DNA of 37,982 bases from Sphingobacterium wenxiniae (GTDB lineage: Bacteria > Bacteroidota > Bacteroidia > Sphingobacteriales > Sphingobacteriaceae), in contig NZ_FOZZ01000019.1 in assembly GCF_900116225.1 (NCBI RefSeq), forward strand, positions 1-37,982. Direction: 5' to 3'. Below the pieces are notes generated by a model that was given only the letters and a program-made list of their open reading frames with translations, had not been told where the DNA came from and did not search any database. Below, piece by piece: positions 1 through 7,109 of the stretch. A program made the position numbers and the translations under genes. Each line of letters opens with the position of its first letter. Position 1 is the stretch's first letter.

Positions 1-74
1 GGTCTGGTAGTTCAGCTGGTTAGAATACATGCCTGTCACGCATGGGGTCGCGGGTTCGAGTCCCGTCCAGACCG
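1..74 (+). tRNA. trnD: tRNA-Asp (anticodon GTC), copy 1
   Basis: A full cloverleaf can be drawn. The 7-bp acceptor stem GGTCTGG pairs with CCAGACC. The anticodon stem CATGC/GCATG encloses loop CTGTCAC, giving anticodon GTC. The T-arm is GCGGG-TTCGAGT-CCCGT, and the discriminator base is G. CCA is not encoded. The gene begins exactly at the window edge, so more copies may lie upstream. Confidence 0.97.
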
Positions 75-109
75 CACATAGTAAGTTATATTTTTCTTTT
101 AAAGATTTT

Positions 110-183
110 GGTCTGGTAGTTCAGCTGGTTAGAATACATGCCTGTCACGCATGGGGTCGCGGGTTCGAGTCCCGTCCAGACCG
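110..183 (+). tRNA. trnD: tRNA-Asp (anticodon GTC), copy 2
   Basis: Identical in sequence to the first tRNA-Asp and separated from it by 35 nt. The same 35-nt AT-rich spacer follows this copy, so gene plus spacer form an exact 109-bp unit. There is no terminator between the copies, so they are probably cut from one precursor transcript. Confidence 0.97.
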
Positions 184-218
184 CACATAGTAAGTTATAT
201 TTTTCTTTTAAAGATTTT

Positions 219-292
219 GGTCTGGTAGTTCAGCTGGTTAGAATACATGCCTGTCACGCATGGGGTCGCGGGTTCGAGTCCCGTCCAGACCG
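219..292 (+). tRNA. trnD: tRNA-Asp (anticodon GTC), copy 3
   Basis: Third identical copy. Its 3' flank differs from the other two: instead of the 35-nt spacer it runs into a short linker and an intrinsic terminator, which marks it as the last functional tRNA of the array. Confidence 0.97.
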
Positions 293-341
293 CTTAAAAT
301 CAAAGCATCCGTTAGTTAACGGGTGCTTTTTTTGTTATGTT
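293..341 (+). repeat. 49-bp direct repeat, left copy
   Basis: Identical to 673-721 (offset 380). It spans the linker after the third tRNA, the whole terminator hairpin and the ATG of the GIY-YIG gene at 337. The two copies bracket that gene and the tRNA-like remnant. Confidence 0.95.
304..333 (+). terminator. Rho-independent terminator of the tRNA-Asp array
   Basis: A 10-bp stem, GCATCCGTTA pairing with TAACGGGTGC (one T-G pair), has a 2-nt loop and is followed by seven T residues. It sits 12 nt after the third tRNA. Confidence 0.93.
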
Positions 342-609
342 ATATTTTGTCTATATTCTCGAAAGTTTTGTTGACGGTTCCTTATATAAAGGATATACAT
401 CGGACTATATGCGTCGGCTATCGGAGCATAACGAAGGTCAGGGGCGTTATTCAAGTCAGAAGAAACCTTGGCGTCTTATCTATGTCGAGGAGTGTGATAG
501 CAAGCGTTCGGCTATTATCCGAGAGAAGCAGTTGAAAAAATATAATCGTCGTTACATAGAATGGTTGTGTTGTCAGGGCTCAAATAAGCTTCGTAACCAG
601 AATGGTTAG
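337..609 (+). CDS. GIY-YIG nuclease superfamily small protein
   Basis: A 90-residue protein, about the size of a stand-alone UvrC-type GIY-YIG domain. Visible family residues are the first Tyr element YFVYILES (3-10), the second element LYKGYTSD (16-23), the Arg pair at 26-27, His31, and Glu63 in IREKQLKK, which matches the metal-binding Glu of the fold. The biological role of these small proteins is not settled; DNA repair or selfish nuclease activity are both possible. The gene starts inside the 49-bp repeat that carries the tRNA terminator, so it has almost no leader. Its last four codons and TAG stop lie in the D-arm-like part of a degenerate tRNA. The start at 337 is the first ATG that gives the complete domain. 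I am confident of the family, not of the function. Confidence 0.85.
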   Translation: MLYFVYILESFVDGSLYKGYTSDYMRRLSEHNEGQGRYSSQKKPWRLIYVEECDSKRSAIIREKQLKKYNRRYIEWLCCQGSNKLRNQNG

Positions 610-673
610 AATACAAGCCTTTCATCCCGCTTGAAGCGGGACGTGTTCGAGTCCTCTCGTCTTAAGACGAGAC
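595..673 (+). pseudogene. Degenerate tRNA-like remnant
   Basis: This stretch keeps a D-loop like the intact tRNAs (TGGTTAGAATACA), an anticodon-arm-like segment with loop CTTTCAT, and a T-loop TTCGAGT in the right order. The expected stems no longer pair, there is no matching 5' acceptor strand, and the 3' part is replaced by an 18-bp perfect palindrome at 655-672. The loop would read TTC rather than GTC, so the ancestor may not have been tRNA-Asp. The 49-bp repeat with a terminator follows at once, as after the third real tRNA. It is best read as a decayed tRNA unit; a functional unusual tRNA seems unlikely. Confidence 0.6.
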
Positions 674-721
674 TTAAAATCAAAGCATCCGTTAGTTAAC
701 GGGTGCTTTTTTTGTTATGTT
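673..721 (+). repeat. 49-bp direct repeat, right copy
   Basis: Exact copy of 293-341. After it the sequence reads ATG TTG TAT TGA, i.e. the first three codons of the GIY-YIG gene (M-L-Y) and then a stop. This looks like the stub of a second GIY-YIG copy that has otherwise been lost. Confidence 0.9.
684..713 (+). terminator. Duplicate of the tRNA-array terminator
   Basis: Same 10-bp hairpin and T7 tail as at 304-333, inside the right copy of the 49-bp repeat. It would end transcription of the GIY-YIG gene and the tRNA remnant. Confidence 0.85.
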
Positions 722-750
722 GTATTGAAGTTTTCACGAAGGTGAAGTCG

Positions 751-796
751 ATAAAGCAAAGGGCGAAACCCAGCTGGGTTCCGCCCTTTGCTTTAT
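751..796. terminator. Long perfect hairpin between convergent transcripts
   Basis: A 15-bp arm (751-765) pairs with 782-796, and after a one-base mismatch another 6 bp (767-772 with 775-780) closes on a 2-nt loop. The TAA stop of the leftward Crp-family gene (793-795) lies in the right arm. There is no clear U-tract on either side, so it may act as an mRNA 3'-end stabiliser as much as an intrinsic terminator. Confidence 0.7.
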
Positions 797-1353
797 ATCT
801 TTCCTCGTATCCTACTTAGGGTAACTTGAGAGATTCCCAAATAGGAGGCAATATATCCTAGTTTTATTGTGTGAATCATCTTTGGGGCTCTTTCCATGAG
901 TTCTTGATAGCTTTCGCTTGCATTTTTGAAAAGCTTAGACATCAACCTCGATTCAATTTTCAATGTTTCTATTTCGGCTAGCTTCCTACCCCAATTTGCG
1001 ATGCCAATAGATGATCTATAAAACTCCTCCAGCAAGCGGGTATCAATTTGATATAATTCGGCTATCTCCATAGTTTGGATGGTTTCGTAACCTGTTTTTC
1101 CGTATATATAACTATTTAAAGAAATAAGAACATCGCCGGGAAAGGCAAAATCCAAAATAACCTCGCGGCCATCTTTATGGTAAAAAATCCGGCAAGAACC
1201 GGTTTTTATAAAGTATAGATAATTGGAGGTTTTGCCGCTTTGGATGATATCCGTGTTTTTATCAATTTGTATCCGTTGGAAAAGAGACTCCAGTTTCTTT
1301 TGATCTAGAATGCTCAATGGGTAATAACGTTGTATGATACTTATGGCTTCCAT
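793..1353 (-). CDS. Crp/Fnr-family transcriptional regulator
   Basis: The 186-residue product has the Crp layout: a cyclic-nucleotide-binding beta-roll over about residues 15-105 (IQSGKTSNYLYFIKTGSCRI and FAFPGDV are typical) and a C-terminal winged helix whose recognition segment reads LGYIASYLGISQVTLSRIR. I see no cysteine cluster, so an Fnr iron-sulfur sensor is unlikely and the ligand is unknown. The start at 1353 was chosen because it places the usual N-terminus, has GAAAGA a few bases upstream, and overlaps the end of lpxH by only 13 nt; a longer frame to 1410 would run further into lpxH. The overlap implies translational coupling with lpxH. Family certain, target genes unknown. Confidence 0.87.
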   Translation of the reverse strand: MEAISIIQRYYPLSILDQKKLESLFQRIQIDKNTDIIQSGKTSNYLYFIKTGSCRIFYHKDGREVILDFAFPGDVLISLNSYIYGKTGYETIQTMEIAELYQIDTRLLEEFYRSSIGIANWGRKLAEIETLKIESRLMSKLFKNASESYQELMERAPKMIHTIKLGYIASYLGISQVTLSRIRGKI

Positions 1354-2084
1354 TCTTTCAGGGCTAATTGTTCTCCATCCCAGACGGCATAGGTGTAGAA
1401 GTTCATCCATTCCCCTAAGTTGATGATACGTGAGTTGTCACCTAGCGCAATATCATAGGGTAGATGCCGATGACCAAAGATGAAATAATCGAAATGCTCT
1501 TGTTTTGCTTTCTCTTTGGCATATTGGATAAGCCACTCGCGTTCTTCCCCTAGAAATTGCTCTTCATCGTGGTTGGCTGCTCGGCTATGCCTAGACCATC
1601 TTTGGGCAATGCCAATCCCCAGGTTGGGGTGTAGGCGGGCGAATAGCCATTGACATAAGCGACTACGGAAGAAAGCTTTTAAGAATTTATACTTTCTATC
1701 TCCTGGCCCTAAACCATCACCGTGATGAATAAAAAAACGTCTGCCATCCAGTTCAATAATCAATTCGTTGTCAACAATGGTGGCGCCAAGTTCTTCCTTT
1801 AGGTAACCAAACATCCACATGTCGTGGTTGCCCTTAAATAAGGTTATTTTTACACCTAAATCGGCTAATTCCGATAGTTTGCCCAGAAAACGAATAAAAC
1901 CTTTTGGAACAACGGTATGGTATTCAAACCAAAAGTCAAAAATATCACCGACAAGGAAAAGTTCTTTCGCAGAATCCTTAATACTGTCCAACCATGAAAC
2001 AATTCGCAATTCCCGCTCACGGGAAGAGGTTTTGGGCAAGACGCCCAAATGAAAGTCGGATGCAAAATAGATTTTATCTCTCAT
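1341..2084 (-). CDS. lpxH: UDP-2,3-diacylglucosamine diphosphatase (LpxH-type)
   Basis: A calcineurin-like metallophosphoesterase of 247 residues, about the size of LpxH. LpxH hydrolyses UDP-2,3-diacylglucosamine to lipid X plus UMP in lipid A synthesis, at the inner face of the cytoplasmic membrane. All metal-binding blocks are visible: DFHLG (Asp10, His12), GDIFD (Asp47), GNHD (86-88), HHGD (120-123) and FGHRH (His205, His207). The run between residues 130 and 170, rich in Arg and aromatics, fits the membrane-associated lid of LpxH. It is first in a two-gene leftward unit with the Crp-type regulator. A promoter match ends only about 11 nt before the ATG. A related phosphoesterase of other specificity cannot be fully excluded. 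Confidence 0.9.
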   Translation of the reverse strand: MRDKIYFASDFHLGVLPKTSSRERELRIVSWLDSIKDSAKELFLVGDIFDFWFEYHTVVPKGFIRFLGKLSELADLGVKITLFKGNHDMWMFGYLKEELGATIVDNELIIELDGRRFFIHHGDGLGPGDRKYKFLKAFFRSRLCQWLFARLHPNLGIGIAQRWSRHSRAANHDEEQFLGEEREWLIQYAKEKAKQEHFDYFIFGHRHLPYDIALGDNSRIINLGEWMNFYTYAVWDGEQLALKEWKP

Positions 2085-2094
2085 CGTTGAACCG

Positions 2095-2126
2095 CAAAAT
2101 TAGATAAATATTAAAGCTTTGCCAAA
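2095..2126 (-). promoter_or_regulatory. Bacteroidota-type promoter for lpxH
   Basis: On the minus strand TTTG (2126-2123) is followed by a 20-bp spacer and TAATTTTG (2102-2095), a full match to the TTTG / TAnnTTTG consensus. The lpxH ATG begins at 2084, so the 5' leader would be only a few nucleotides. Confidence 0.65.
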
Positions 2127-2160
2127 TAAGGCTAAAGTAGCAATGGAATTCTCTAAATCA

Positions 2161-2191
2161 TTGTGAATATACCGTTGATTTTTTATATTTG
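2161..2191 (+). promoter_or_regulatory. Probable promoter for the sensor-kinase operon
   Basis: TATATTTG at 2184-2191 matches TAnnTTTG. A partial -33 element, TTG at 2161-2163, lies 20 bp upstream. The kinase ATG is at 2212. It is back to back with the lpxH promoter in a 127-bp divergent region. Confidence 0.5.
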
Positions 2192-2211
2192 AGTTATAAC
2201 CGACTACCTTA

Positions 2212-4110
2212 ATGAAAAGATTGCGTTTGTTTGCTCTTCTTTGTGGTTTCATGATGAGTACATTGTCATGGGCAGCAGATACATTGCGTATATCTGGAGC
2301 AAATGATATTCGGATTATAGGGTATCTGAAGGAGTATGTAGACTGTAGCAAGGCAATGGTCGTAGATAGCGTACTCATGAGGTGGAGACAAGGGGATTTT
2401 TCTGACGTAGCACCTGAAAGGACGATCAGTCGAGGAGTAACTAGTTGCCAACATTGGTTTTCGCTAACACTGCATAATACTTCTGATAAGGCGAAGGATT
2501 ATCTCTGGAATTTTTATTATGATGGAATAAAATTCATACTATATGAAGTGGATTCTGCGCTGACGGGTATCGTTGAGGAAAGAGAAATGTCCCATTATAC
2601 GCCTATGTCAGAGCGGGAAGTTAATTTACGATCAGTATCGTTTCGTATACCAATGCAACCCGACGAATGCAAGACCTTCCTTCTTAAAACGGAAGTCTAT
2701 GGTAGACAGAATTTATATTTCCCCACTGATATTAGTACGGAGCGTGATATTTTGAGTTATGAGTTAGGGTTTTCACTACTCACAGGACATTATTTCGGTT
2801 TTTTTATATTCGCTATTGTTTTCAGCCTTAGCTTATTTATCGTGCTTCGGAGCCGATTCTACGCTATGATGTCGGGGTATCTGGTCAGCTTATTATGTTT
2901 CAATATTTTAGAATATCTGCATGGAAGTTATCTCATCCCAGAATCCCTCTACCCCTATTGGGCAATGGTTCCAAAAATTGTTTGGCTGGCGTTTACATTG
3001 TATTTTAACGTCTACGTTTTTCAGAGCTTTACGGCACAGGAGAAATATCTTCCTAATCTAAACAGGCTTTTGTCTCGATTTAACAGGTTGGTATTCTTTA
3101 TAACATGGGTTTTTCTGGGATTGTATCTCTATTATTTTCCTTCGGCAGAAGTGTTGCAGATTATTCAACCACTGTTTGCGGGCTTGTTGTTGATACAGAC
3201 TTTGATTTTGCTTGTCAATATCGGGTATGCTGTCTTTCGAAGGACACCTTATATTCTACACTACCTCATCGGTAACGGTTTATTATTTGTTTCAGTATTG
3301 CTTTATCTGCTGAATACATTTGATATCATGTCGCTGCCTCTATTATTTAAACCAGGTAATATCATTTTTGCTTTTGCTTTTGAAAGTGCATACCTCATGA
3401 TTGTGTTTGCTGTTAAATACAAGCGAGATGTTGATAAATTTGTTCGAGATCTGACCATAGGTGAGGAAAGACGAGCAAAATTGACAGTTGAGCTTCTCAC
3501 TACCCAAGAAAAAGAACGACAACGCATTGCACGGGATATACATGATGGTATCGGAGGGACTTTGCAAGCCCTTCGTTTGATGCTTTCACAAGAAAAACTA
3601 AATGCTGAAAAGGGAATCAACGATACAATAAAGGGTCTGAACGATGAATTTCGTCATTTAGTGTATCAAATTGCCCCAAAACACTTGGATAGCTTGGGCC
3701 TATTTGGTGTGATTGAAAGAGATGCAACGTTTTATAGTCCCCATCCGCAGATTACATGCTACTTGGAAGGCGATGAGAGGCTATTGCCTTGGGATCTGAA
3801 AATAAATGTATACCGTATCTATCAGGAGTTGCTGACGAATGCCCTGAAGCATGGACAGGGACTTACAACAGTTGACATACAATTATTGATTGATGAAGAT
3901 GCAGTTACAATTTTAGTAGAAAATGACTATAGTACGGATCTGAAACGAAAAGGTGATACGGGGAATGGGGTAACGAATATTCGTTCCAGAATAGCATATT
4001 ATGACGGGACGTATAAAGTGGAAGAGGGAGAAAACCGATATACGGTAGAGATTTCTATTCCACTACAAAACAAAGAAAGGAAAAAACATGATTCGACTAG
4101 TAATCATTGA
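2212..4110 (+). CDS. 7TM-DISM sensor histidine kinase (NarL/DesK class)
   Basis: A 632-residue membrane kinase. Residues 1-21 form a signal peptide ending in WAA. Residues about 25-185 are a periplasmic beta domain like 7TMR-DISMED2, and about 188-410 contain seven hydrophobic segments of the 7TM-DISM type. The kinase core follows: HisKA_3 motif ARDIHDGIGG with phosphoacceptor His444, N-box ELLTNALKHG (Asn543) and G-box DTGNG (about 582-586). The DISMED2 domain is generally thought to bind carbohydrate-like ligands, but the ligand here is unknown. The stop codon lies 23 nt inside the response-regulator gene, so the two are a translationally coupled pair. The ATG at 2212 gives the only convincing signal peptide. 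Confidence 0.92.
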   Translation: MKRLRLFALLCGFMMSTLSWAADTLRISGANDIRIIGYLKEYVDCSKAMVVDSVLMRWRQGDFSDVAPERTISRGVTSCQHWFSLTLHNTSDKAKDYLWNFYYDGIKFILYEVDSALTGIVEEREMSHYTPMSEREVNLRSVSFRIPMQPDECKTFLLKTEVYGRQNLYFPTDISTERDILSYELGFSLLTGHYFGFFIFAIVFSLSLFIVLRSRFYAMMSGYLVSLLCFNILEYLHGSYLIPESLYPYWAMVPKIVWLAFTLYFNVYVFQSFTAQEKYLPNLNRLLSRFNRLVFFITWVFLGLYLYYFPSAEVLQIIQPLFAGLLLIQTLILLVNIGYAVFRRTPYILHYLIGNGLLFVSVLLYLLNTFDIMSLPLLFKPGNIIFAFAFESAYLMIVFAVKYKRDVDKFVRDLTIGEERRAKLTVELLTTQEKERQRIARDIHDGIGGTLQALRLMLSQEKLNAEKGINDTIKGLNDEFRHLVYQIAPKHLDSLGLFGVIERDATFYSPHPQITCYLEGDERLLPWDLKINVYRIYQELLTNALKHGQGLTTVDIQLLIDEDAVTILVENDYSTDLKRKGDTGNGVTNIRSRIAYYDGTYKVEEGENRYTVEISIPLQNKERKKHDSTSNH

Positions 4111-4672
4111 TGATCACCGCCTTTTTGTAGATGGTATTAAGGCTATCTTACAAAACGAGAGCGGAATAAAATTGGTGAATGGGTACGATGATAGTGTCGA
4201 TATACACAAAATGCTGGACGATGATAAACCAGATGTCGTTGTAGTAGATATGTATATGCCCAGAAAATCGGGAATCATGTTGTCCCGGGAAATAAAGTCC
4301 TATATTCCTAAGGTAAAGTTTATCCTTTTGTCGATGGAAGTGGATTCGCTATTTGTGGCAGAATTAGAAAGTATAGGCGTGGAAGCATACCTCTCTAAAG
4401 AGTTGGATGCTAGCAAGCTTATCGATGCGATCAAGAGAGTGTACGCTGGAGAAGTTATTTATCAGGCTACCTCTTTGTTATCTACAGAATGGCCTGATGT
4501 ACTCTCCGATGATTTTCATCTGACCGATAGAGAAATAGAGGTTTTGGAGTATATCAAGAGAGGGAAAACCAACAAGGAAATAGCTGAGCTGACTAATCGA
4601 AGCGTGTGGACTATTATGACGCACAGGCGTAACATTCGCAATAAGATTAGGCTTCTTAGGGGGTCTCGATAA
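4088..4672 (+). CDS. LuxR/NarL-family response regulator
   Basis: A 194-residue partner of the overlapping kinase. The receiver domain (1-120) has the acidic pair Asp8/Asp9, phosphoacceptor Asp54 in VVVDMYMP, Ser82 and Lys104. The LuxR-type helix-turn-helix (about 144-186) contains LTDREIEVLEYIKRGKTNKE and RSVWTIMTHRRNIRNKI. The protein stops directly after the recognition helix with RLLRGSR, whereas family members usually carry one more dimerisation helix. A run of five G precedes the stop, and one added base would open a frame to 4710 with a plausible final helix. It is therefore either a naturally short form or frameshifted. Targets unknown. Confidence 0.9.
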   Translation: MIRLVIIDDHRLFVDGIKAILQNESGIKLVNGYDDSVDIHKMLDDDKPDVVVVDMYMPRKSGIMLSREIKSYIPKVKFILLSMEVDSLFVAELESIGVEAYLSKELDASKLIDAIKRVYAGEVIYQATSLLSTEWPDVLSDDFHLTDREIEVLEYIKRGKTNKEIAELTNRSVWTIMTHRRNIRNKIRLLRGSR

Positions 4673-4720
4673 GCTTTTTTATAAAAAACTCTTATCTTGT
4701 GGACGGTTAAAAAGTAGATT

Positions 4721-6868
4721 ATGAACAAAAATTTAGGAATTATCCTTTTGGCATTGGGTTTTACAGCCTGTGACCAAGAGAAAACTATTGAATCAAATCA
4801 GGAAATGGTATTGAAACCTTATCCAAAAACAGAAAAAATAGAGCACAACGATGTGTATTTCGGTACTACGGTGGAAGATCCTTATCGTTGGCTTGAAGAT
4901 GACCTGTCGGAAAAAACGAAACAATGGGTTACAGAGCAAAATCTGGTAACGGAAGATTATCTGGCACAGATTCCTTTTCGCGAAGCTATCCGTACACGTT
5001 TAGAAAATCTCTGGAACTTCGAGAAAGAAGGTGCTCCTTTCAAGGAGGGGGAGTACATCTATTATTATAAGAATGATGGATTGCAGAACCAGTATGTGCT
5101 TTATCGCAAAAAAGGTGAAGATGGCAAAGAAGAAGTTTTTCTTGACCCTAACAAGTTCTCTGAAGATGGTACAACGTCGCTGGCTGGCATCTCTTTTTCT
5201 AAGGACGGCTCTTTAGTTGCTTACCAAATTTCGGAAGGTGGTTCAGATTGGAGAAAAGTTATTGTATTGAATGCAGAAGACAAGCAAGTTATTGGTGATA
5301 CGCTTGTGGATGTGAAATTTTCGGGATTGGCATGGAGAGGTAATGAAGGGTTCTATTACAGCAGCTACGATAAGCCAAAAGAAGGATCGGCTTTGTCGGC
5401 CATGACTGATCAGCATAAGCTGTACTTTCATAAATTGAACACTGCACAGTCGGAAGATCAGTTGGTGTTTGGTGGATCAGCAAAACCACGTCGCTATCTC
5501 TCCGGAGGGTTGACCGAGGATGAAAGATTTCTGGTTATTACTGCGGCAAATGCAACCTCTGGTAATGAGCTTTATATCAAAGATCTCACTGACCCACAGG
5601 CGGATTTTGTGACTATCGTGAATAATATGGATAAAAATCATTATATCATCGATAACGAAGACTCCAAACTATTTATTTATACTGAATTGAATGCACCAAA
5701 TGGACGGGTGGTGACTGTAGGCATTGCTGAACCTCAACCTGAAAACTGGGAGGATCTTATCAAGGAAACTGAGCATGTGCTTTCTCCTTCGACGGGAGGT
5801 GGAAAAATATTTGCAAATTATTTGAAAGACGCGACTTCATTGGTGAAGCAATATAATCGTGAAGGAAAACTGGAACGTGAGATTGAGTTGCCGGGAGTTG
5901 GCTCAGCGGGAGGTTTTGGCGCGAAAGCAGGGGATAAAGAATTGTACTATTCTTTTACCAATTATGTGAATCCAGGAACAATCTATAAATACGATATTGC
6001 TTCTGGAAAGTCTGAGGTTTACAAAAAGTCGGCAATTAACTTTGACCCATCGCGCTATGAGTCTAAACAAGTGTTTTATACATCAAAAGACGGCACAAAA
6101 GTTCCCATGATTATTACTTACAAAAAAGGTATTGCATTGGATGGTACGAACCCAACATTGTTGTATGGTTATGGTGGCTTCAACATTAGCTTGACGCCTT
6201 CATTCTCTACGAGCAATATTATTCTGTTGGAGCAAGGTGGTGTATATGCTGTGGCAAATCTTCGCGGAGGTGGAGAATATGGAGAGAACTGGCACGTTGC
6301 AGGTACAAAAATGAAGAAGCAAAATGTATTTGACGATTTCATTGCCGCAGCAGAATACCTCATTCAGGAAAAATATACTTCTTCGGAACGCTTGGCTATC
6401 GCCGGAGGATCTAATGGTGGATTGTTGGTCGGAGCAAGTATGACACAACGTCCCGAATTATTCAAGGTTGCTTTTCCTGCAGTAGGTGTTTTGGATATGT
6501 TACGCTATCATAAATTTACTGCAGGTGCTGGATGGGCGTTTGATTATGGAACTTCGGATGATAACAAAGAGATGTTCGAATATCTATATCATTACTCTCC
6601 ATATCATGCGCTAAAACAGGATACAGCATATCCGGCAACGATGGTTACTACAGCGGATCATGATGACCGTGTGGTGCCGGCGCATTCGTTTAAGTTTGCT
6701 GCTCGATTGCAGGAATATCATAAAGGGGAAAATCCAGTGTTGATTCGCATAGAAACCAATGCAGGGCATGGTGCAGGTAAATCTACCAAAATGGTGATTG
6801 CGGAACAAACCGACAAATGGGCTTTCATGTTCCAGAATATGGGGGTAAGCTATAAGGAGATAAAGTAG
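4721..6868 (+). CDS. Prolyl oligopeptidase (S9A) lipoprotein
   Basis: A 715-residue enzyme, the normal length for prolyl endopeptidases that cleave short peptides after proline. The N-terminus has a lipoprotein signal ending in GFTAC (Cys16), which suggests anchoring in the periplasm or outer membrane. Residues about 30-430 form the seven-bladed propeller and about 440-715 the alpha/beta-hydrolase domain. The triad is visible: Ser564 in GGSNGG, the Asp in DHDDRVVP (648-649) and His683 in NAGHGAG. GGGEYGENWH is also typical of S9A. It is probably transcribed alone: 48 nt separate it from the response regulator and a strong terminator follows. A dipeptidyl peptidase is less likely, since the N-terminal YRWLED block is S9A-specific. 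Confidence 0.93.
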   Translation: MNKNLGIILLALGFTACDQEKTIESNQEMVLKPYPKTEKIEHNDVYFGTTVEDPYRWLEDDLSEKTKQWVTEQNLVTEDYLAQIPFREAIRTRLENLWNFEKEGAPFKEGEYIYYYKNDGLQNQYVLYRKKGEDGKEEVFLDPNKFSEDGTTSLAGISFSKDGSLVAYQISEGGSDWRKVIVLNAEDKQVIGDTLVDVKFSGLAWRGNEGFYYSSYDKPKEGSALSAMTDQHKLYFHKLNTAQSEDQLVFGGSAKPRRYLSGGLTEDERFLVITAANATSGNELYIKDLTDPQADFVTIVNNMDKNHYIIDNEDSKLFIYTELNAPNGRVVTVGIAEPQPENWEDLIKETEHVLSPSTGGGKIFANYLKDATSLVKQYNREGKLEREIELPGVGSAGGFGAKAGDKELYYSFTNYVNPGTIYKYDIASGKSEVYKKSAINFDPSRYESKQVFYTSKDGTKVPMIITYKKGIALDGTNPTLLYGYGGFNISLTPSFSTSNIILLEQGGVYAVANLRGGGEYGENWHVAGTKMKKQNVFDDFIAAAEYLIQEKYTSSERLAIAGGSNGGLLVGASMTQRPELFKVAFPAVGVLDMLRYHKFTAGAGWAFDYGTSDDNKEMFEYLYHYSPYHALKQDTAYPATMVTTADHDDRVVPAHSFKFAARLQEYHKGENPVLIRIETNAGHGAGKSTKMVIAEQTDKWAFMFQNMGVSYKEIK

Positions 6869-6900
6869 GAAATGCTTTAAAGAAAGTGTTTTCAATCTTT

Positions 6901-6938
6901 GTAAAAGGGAGGTTTGTCGAAACAAACCTCCCTTTTAC
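6901..6938 (+). terminator. Terminator of the prolyl oligopeptidase gene
   Basis: A 16-bp perfect stem (6901-6916 with 6923-6938) encloses a 6-nt loop and is followed by TTTTCAT. Confidence 0.85.
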
Positions 6939-7037
6939 TTTTCATATGGCGCACCATTGAAAAGACACCTTTGTCGTAGCAGTTGTATCTACAAACTATA
7001 TACACTGCATATACAGAGTATAGCGTAAACCCTCTCT

Positions 7038-7065
7038 GCACACCTTCAGGTGTGCTTTCTTTTTT
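7038..7065 (+). terminator. Terminator-like hairpin in the leader of the giant surface-protein gene
   Basis: GCACACC (7038-7044) pairs with GGTGTGC (7049-7055) across loop TTCA, followed by TTTCTTTTTT. It lies 45 nt before the next ATG and downstream of the previous gene's own terminator. It may be an attenuator, or the end of a short RNA encoded in 6939-7037. A TAnnTTTG match (TAGATTTG, 7065-7072) follows, but without a -33 element. Confidence 0.6.
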
Positions 7066-7109
7066 AGATTTGATGTTACCTGTGATGGTCAAAACAGGTA
7101 AGGGGTAAG

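Larger units (their letters stand above)
1..292 (+). repeat. Exact 109-bp tandem array of tRNA-Asp units
   Basis: Three 74-nt tRNA genes are spaced by two identical 35-nt spacers (75-109 and 184-218). I saw no base difference between the units, which suggests recent amplification or continuing gene conversion. Copy number may vary between strains or be collapsed in assemblies. Confidence 0.95.

Noticed and set aside
1..292. Regular 109-bp repeats that could look like a CRISPR array
   Set aside because: The repeated part is a complete tRNA gene and the spacers are identical, not unique.
138..374. A 78-codon plus-strand frame running through the tRNA array
   Set aside because: It is translated from tRNA sequence and the terminator; the repeated tRNA structure explains it fully.
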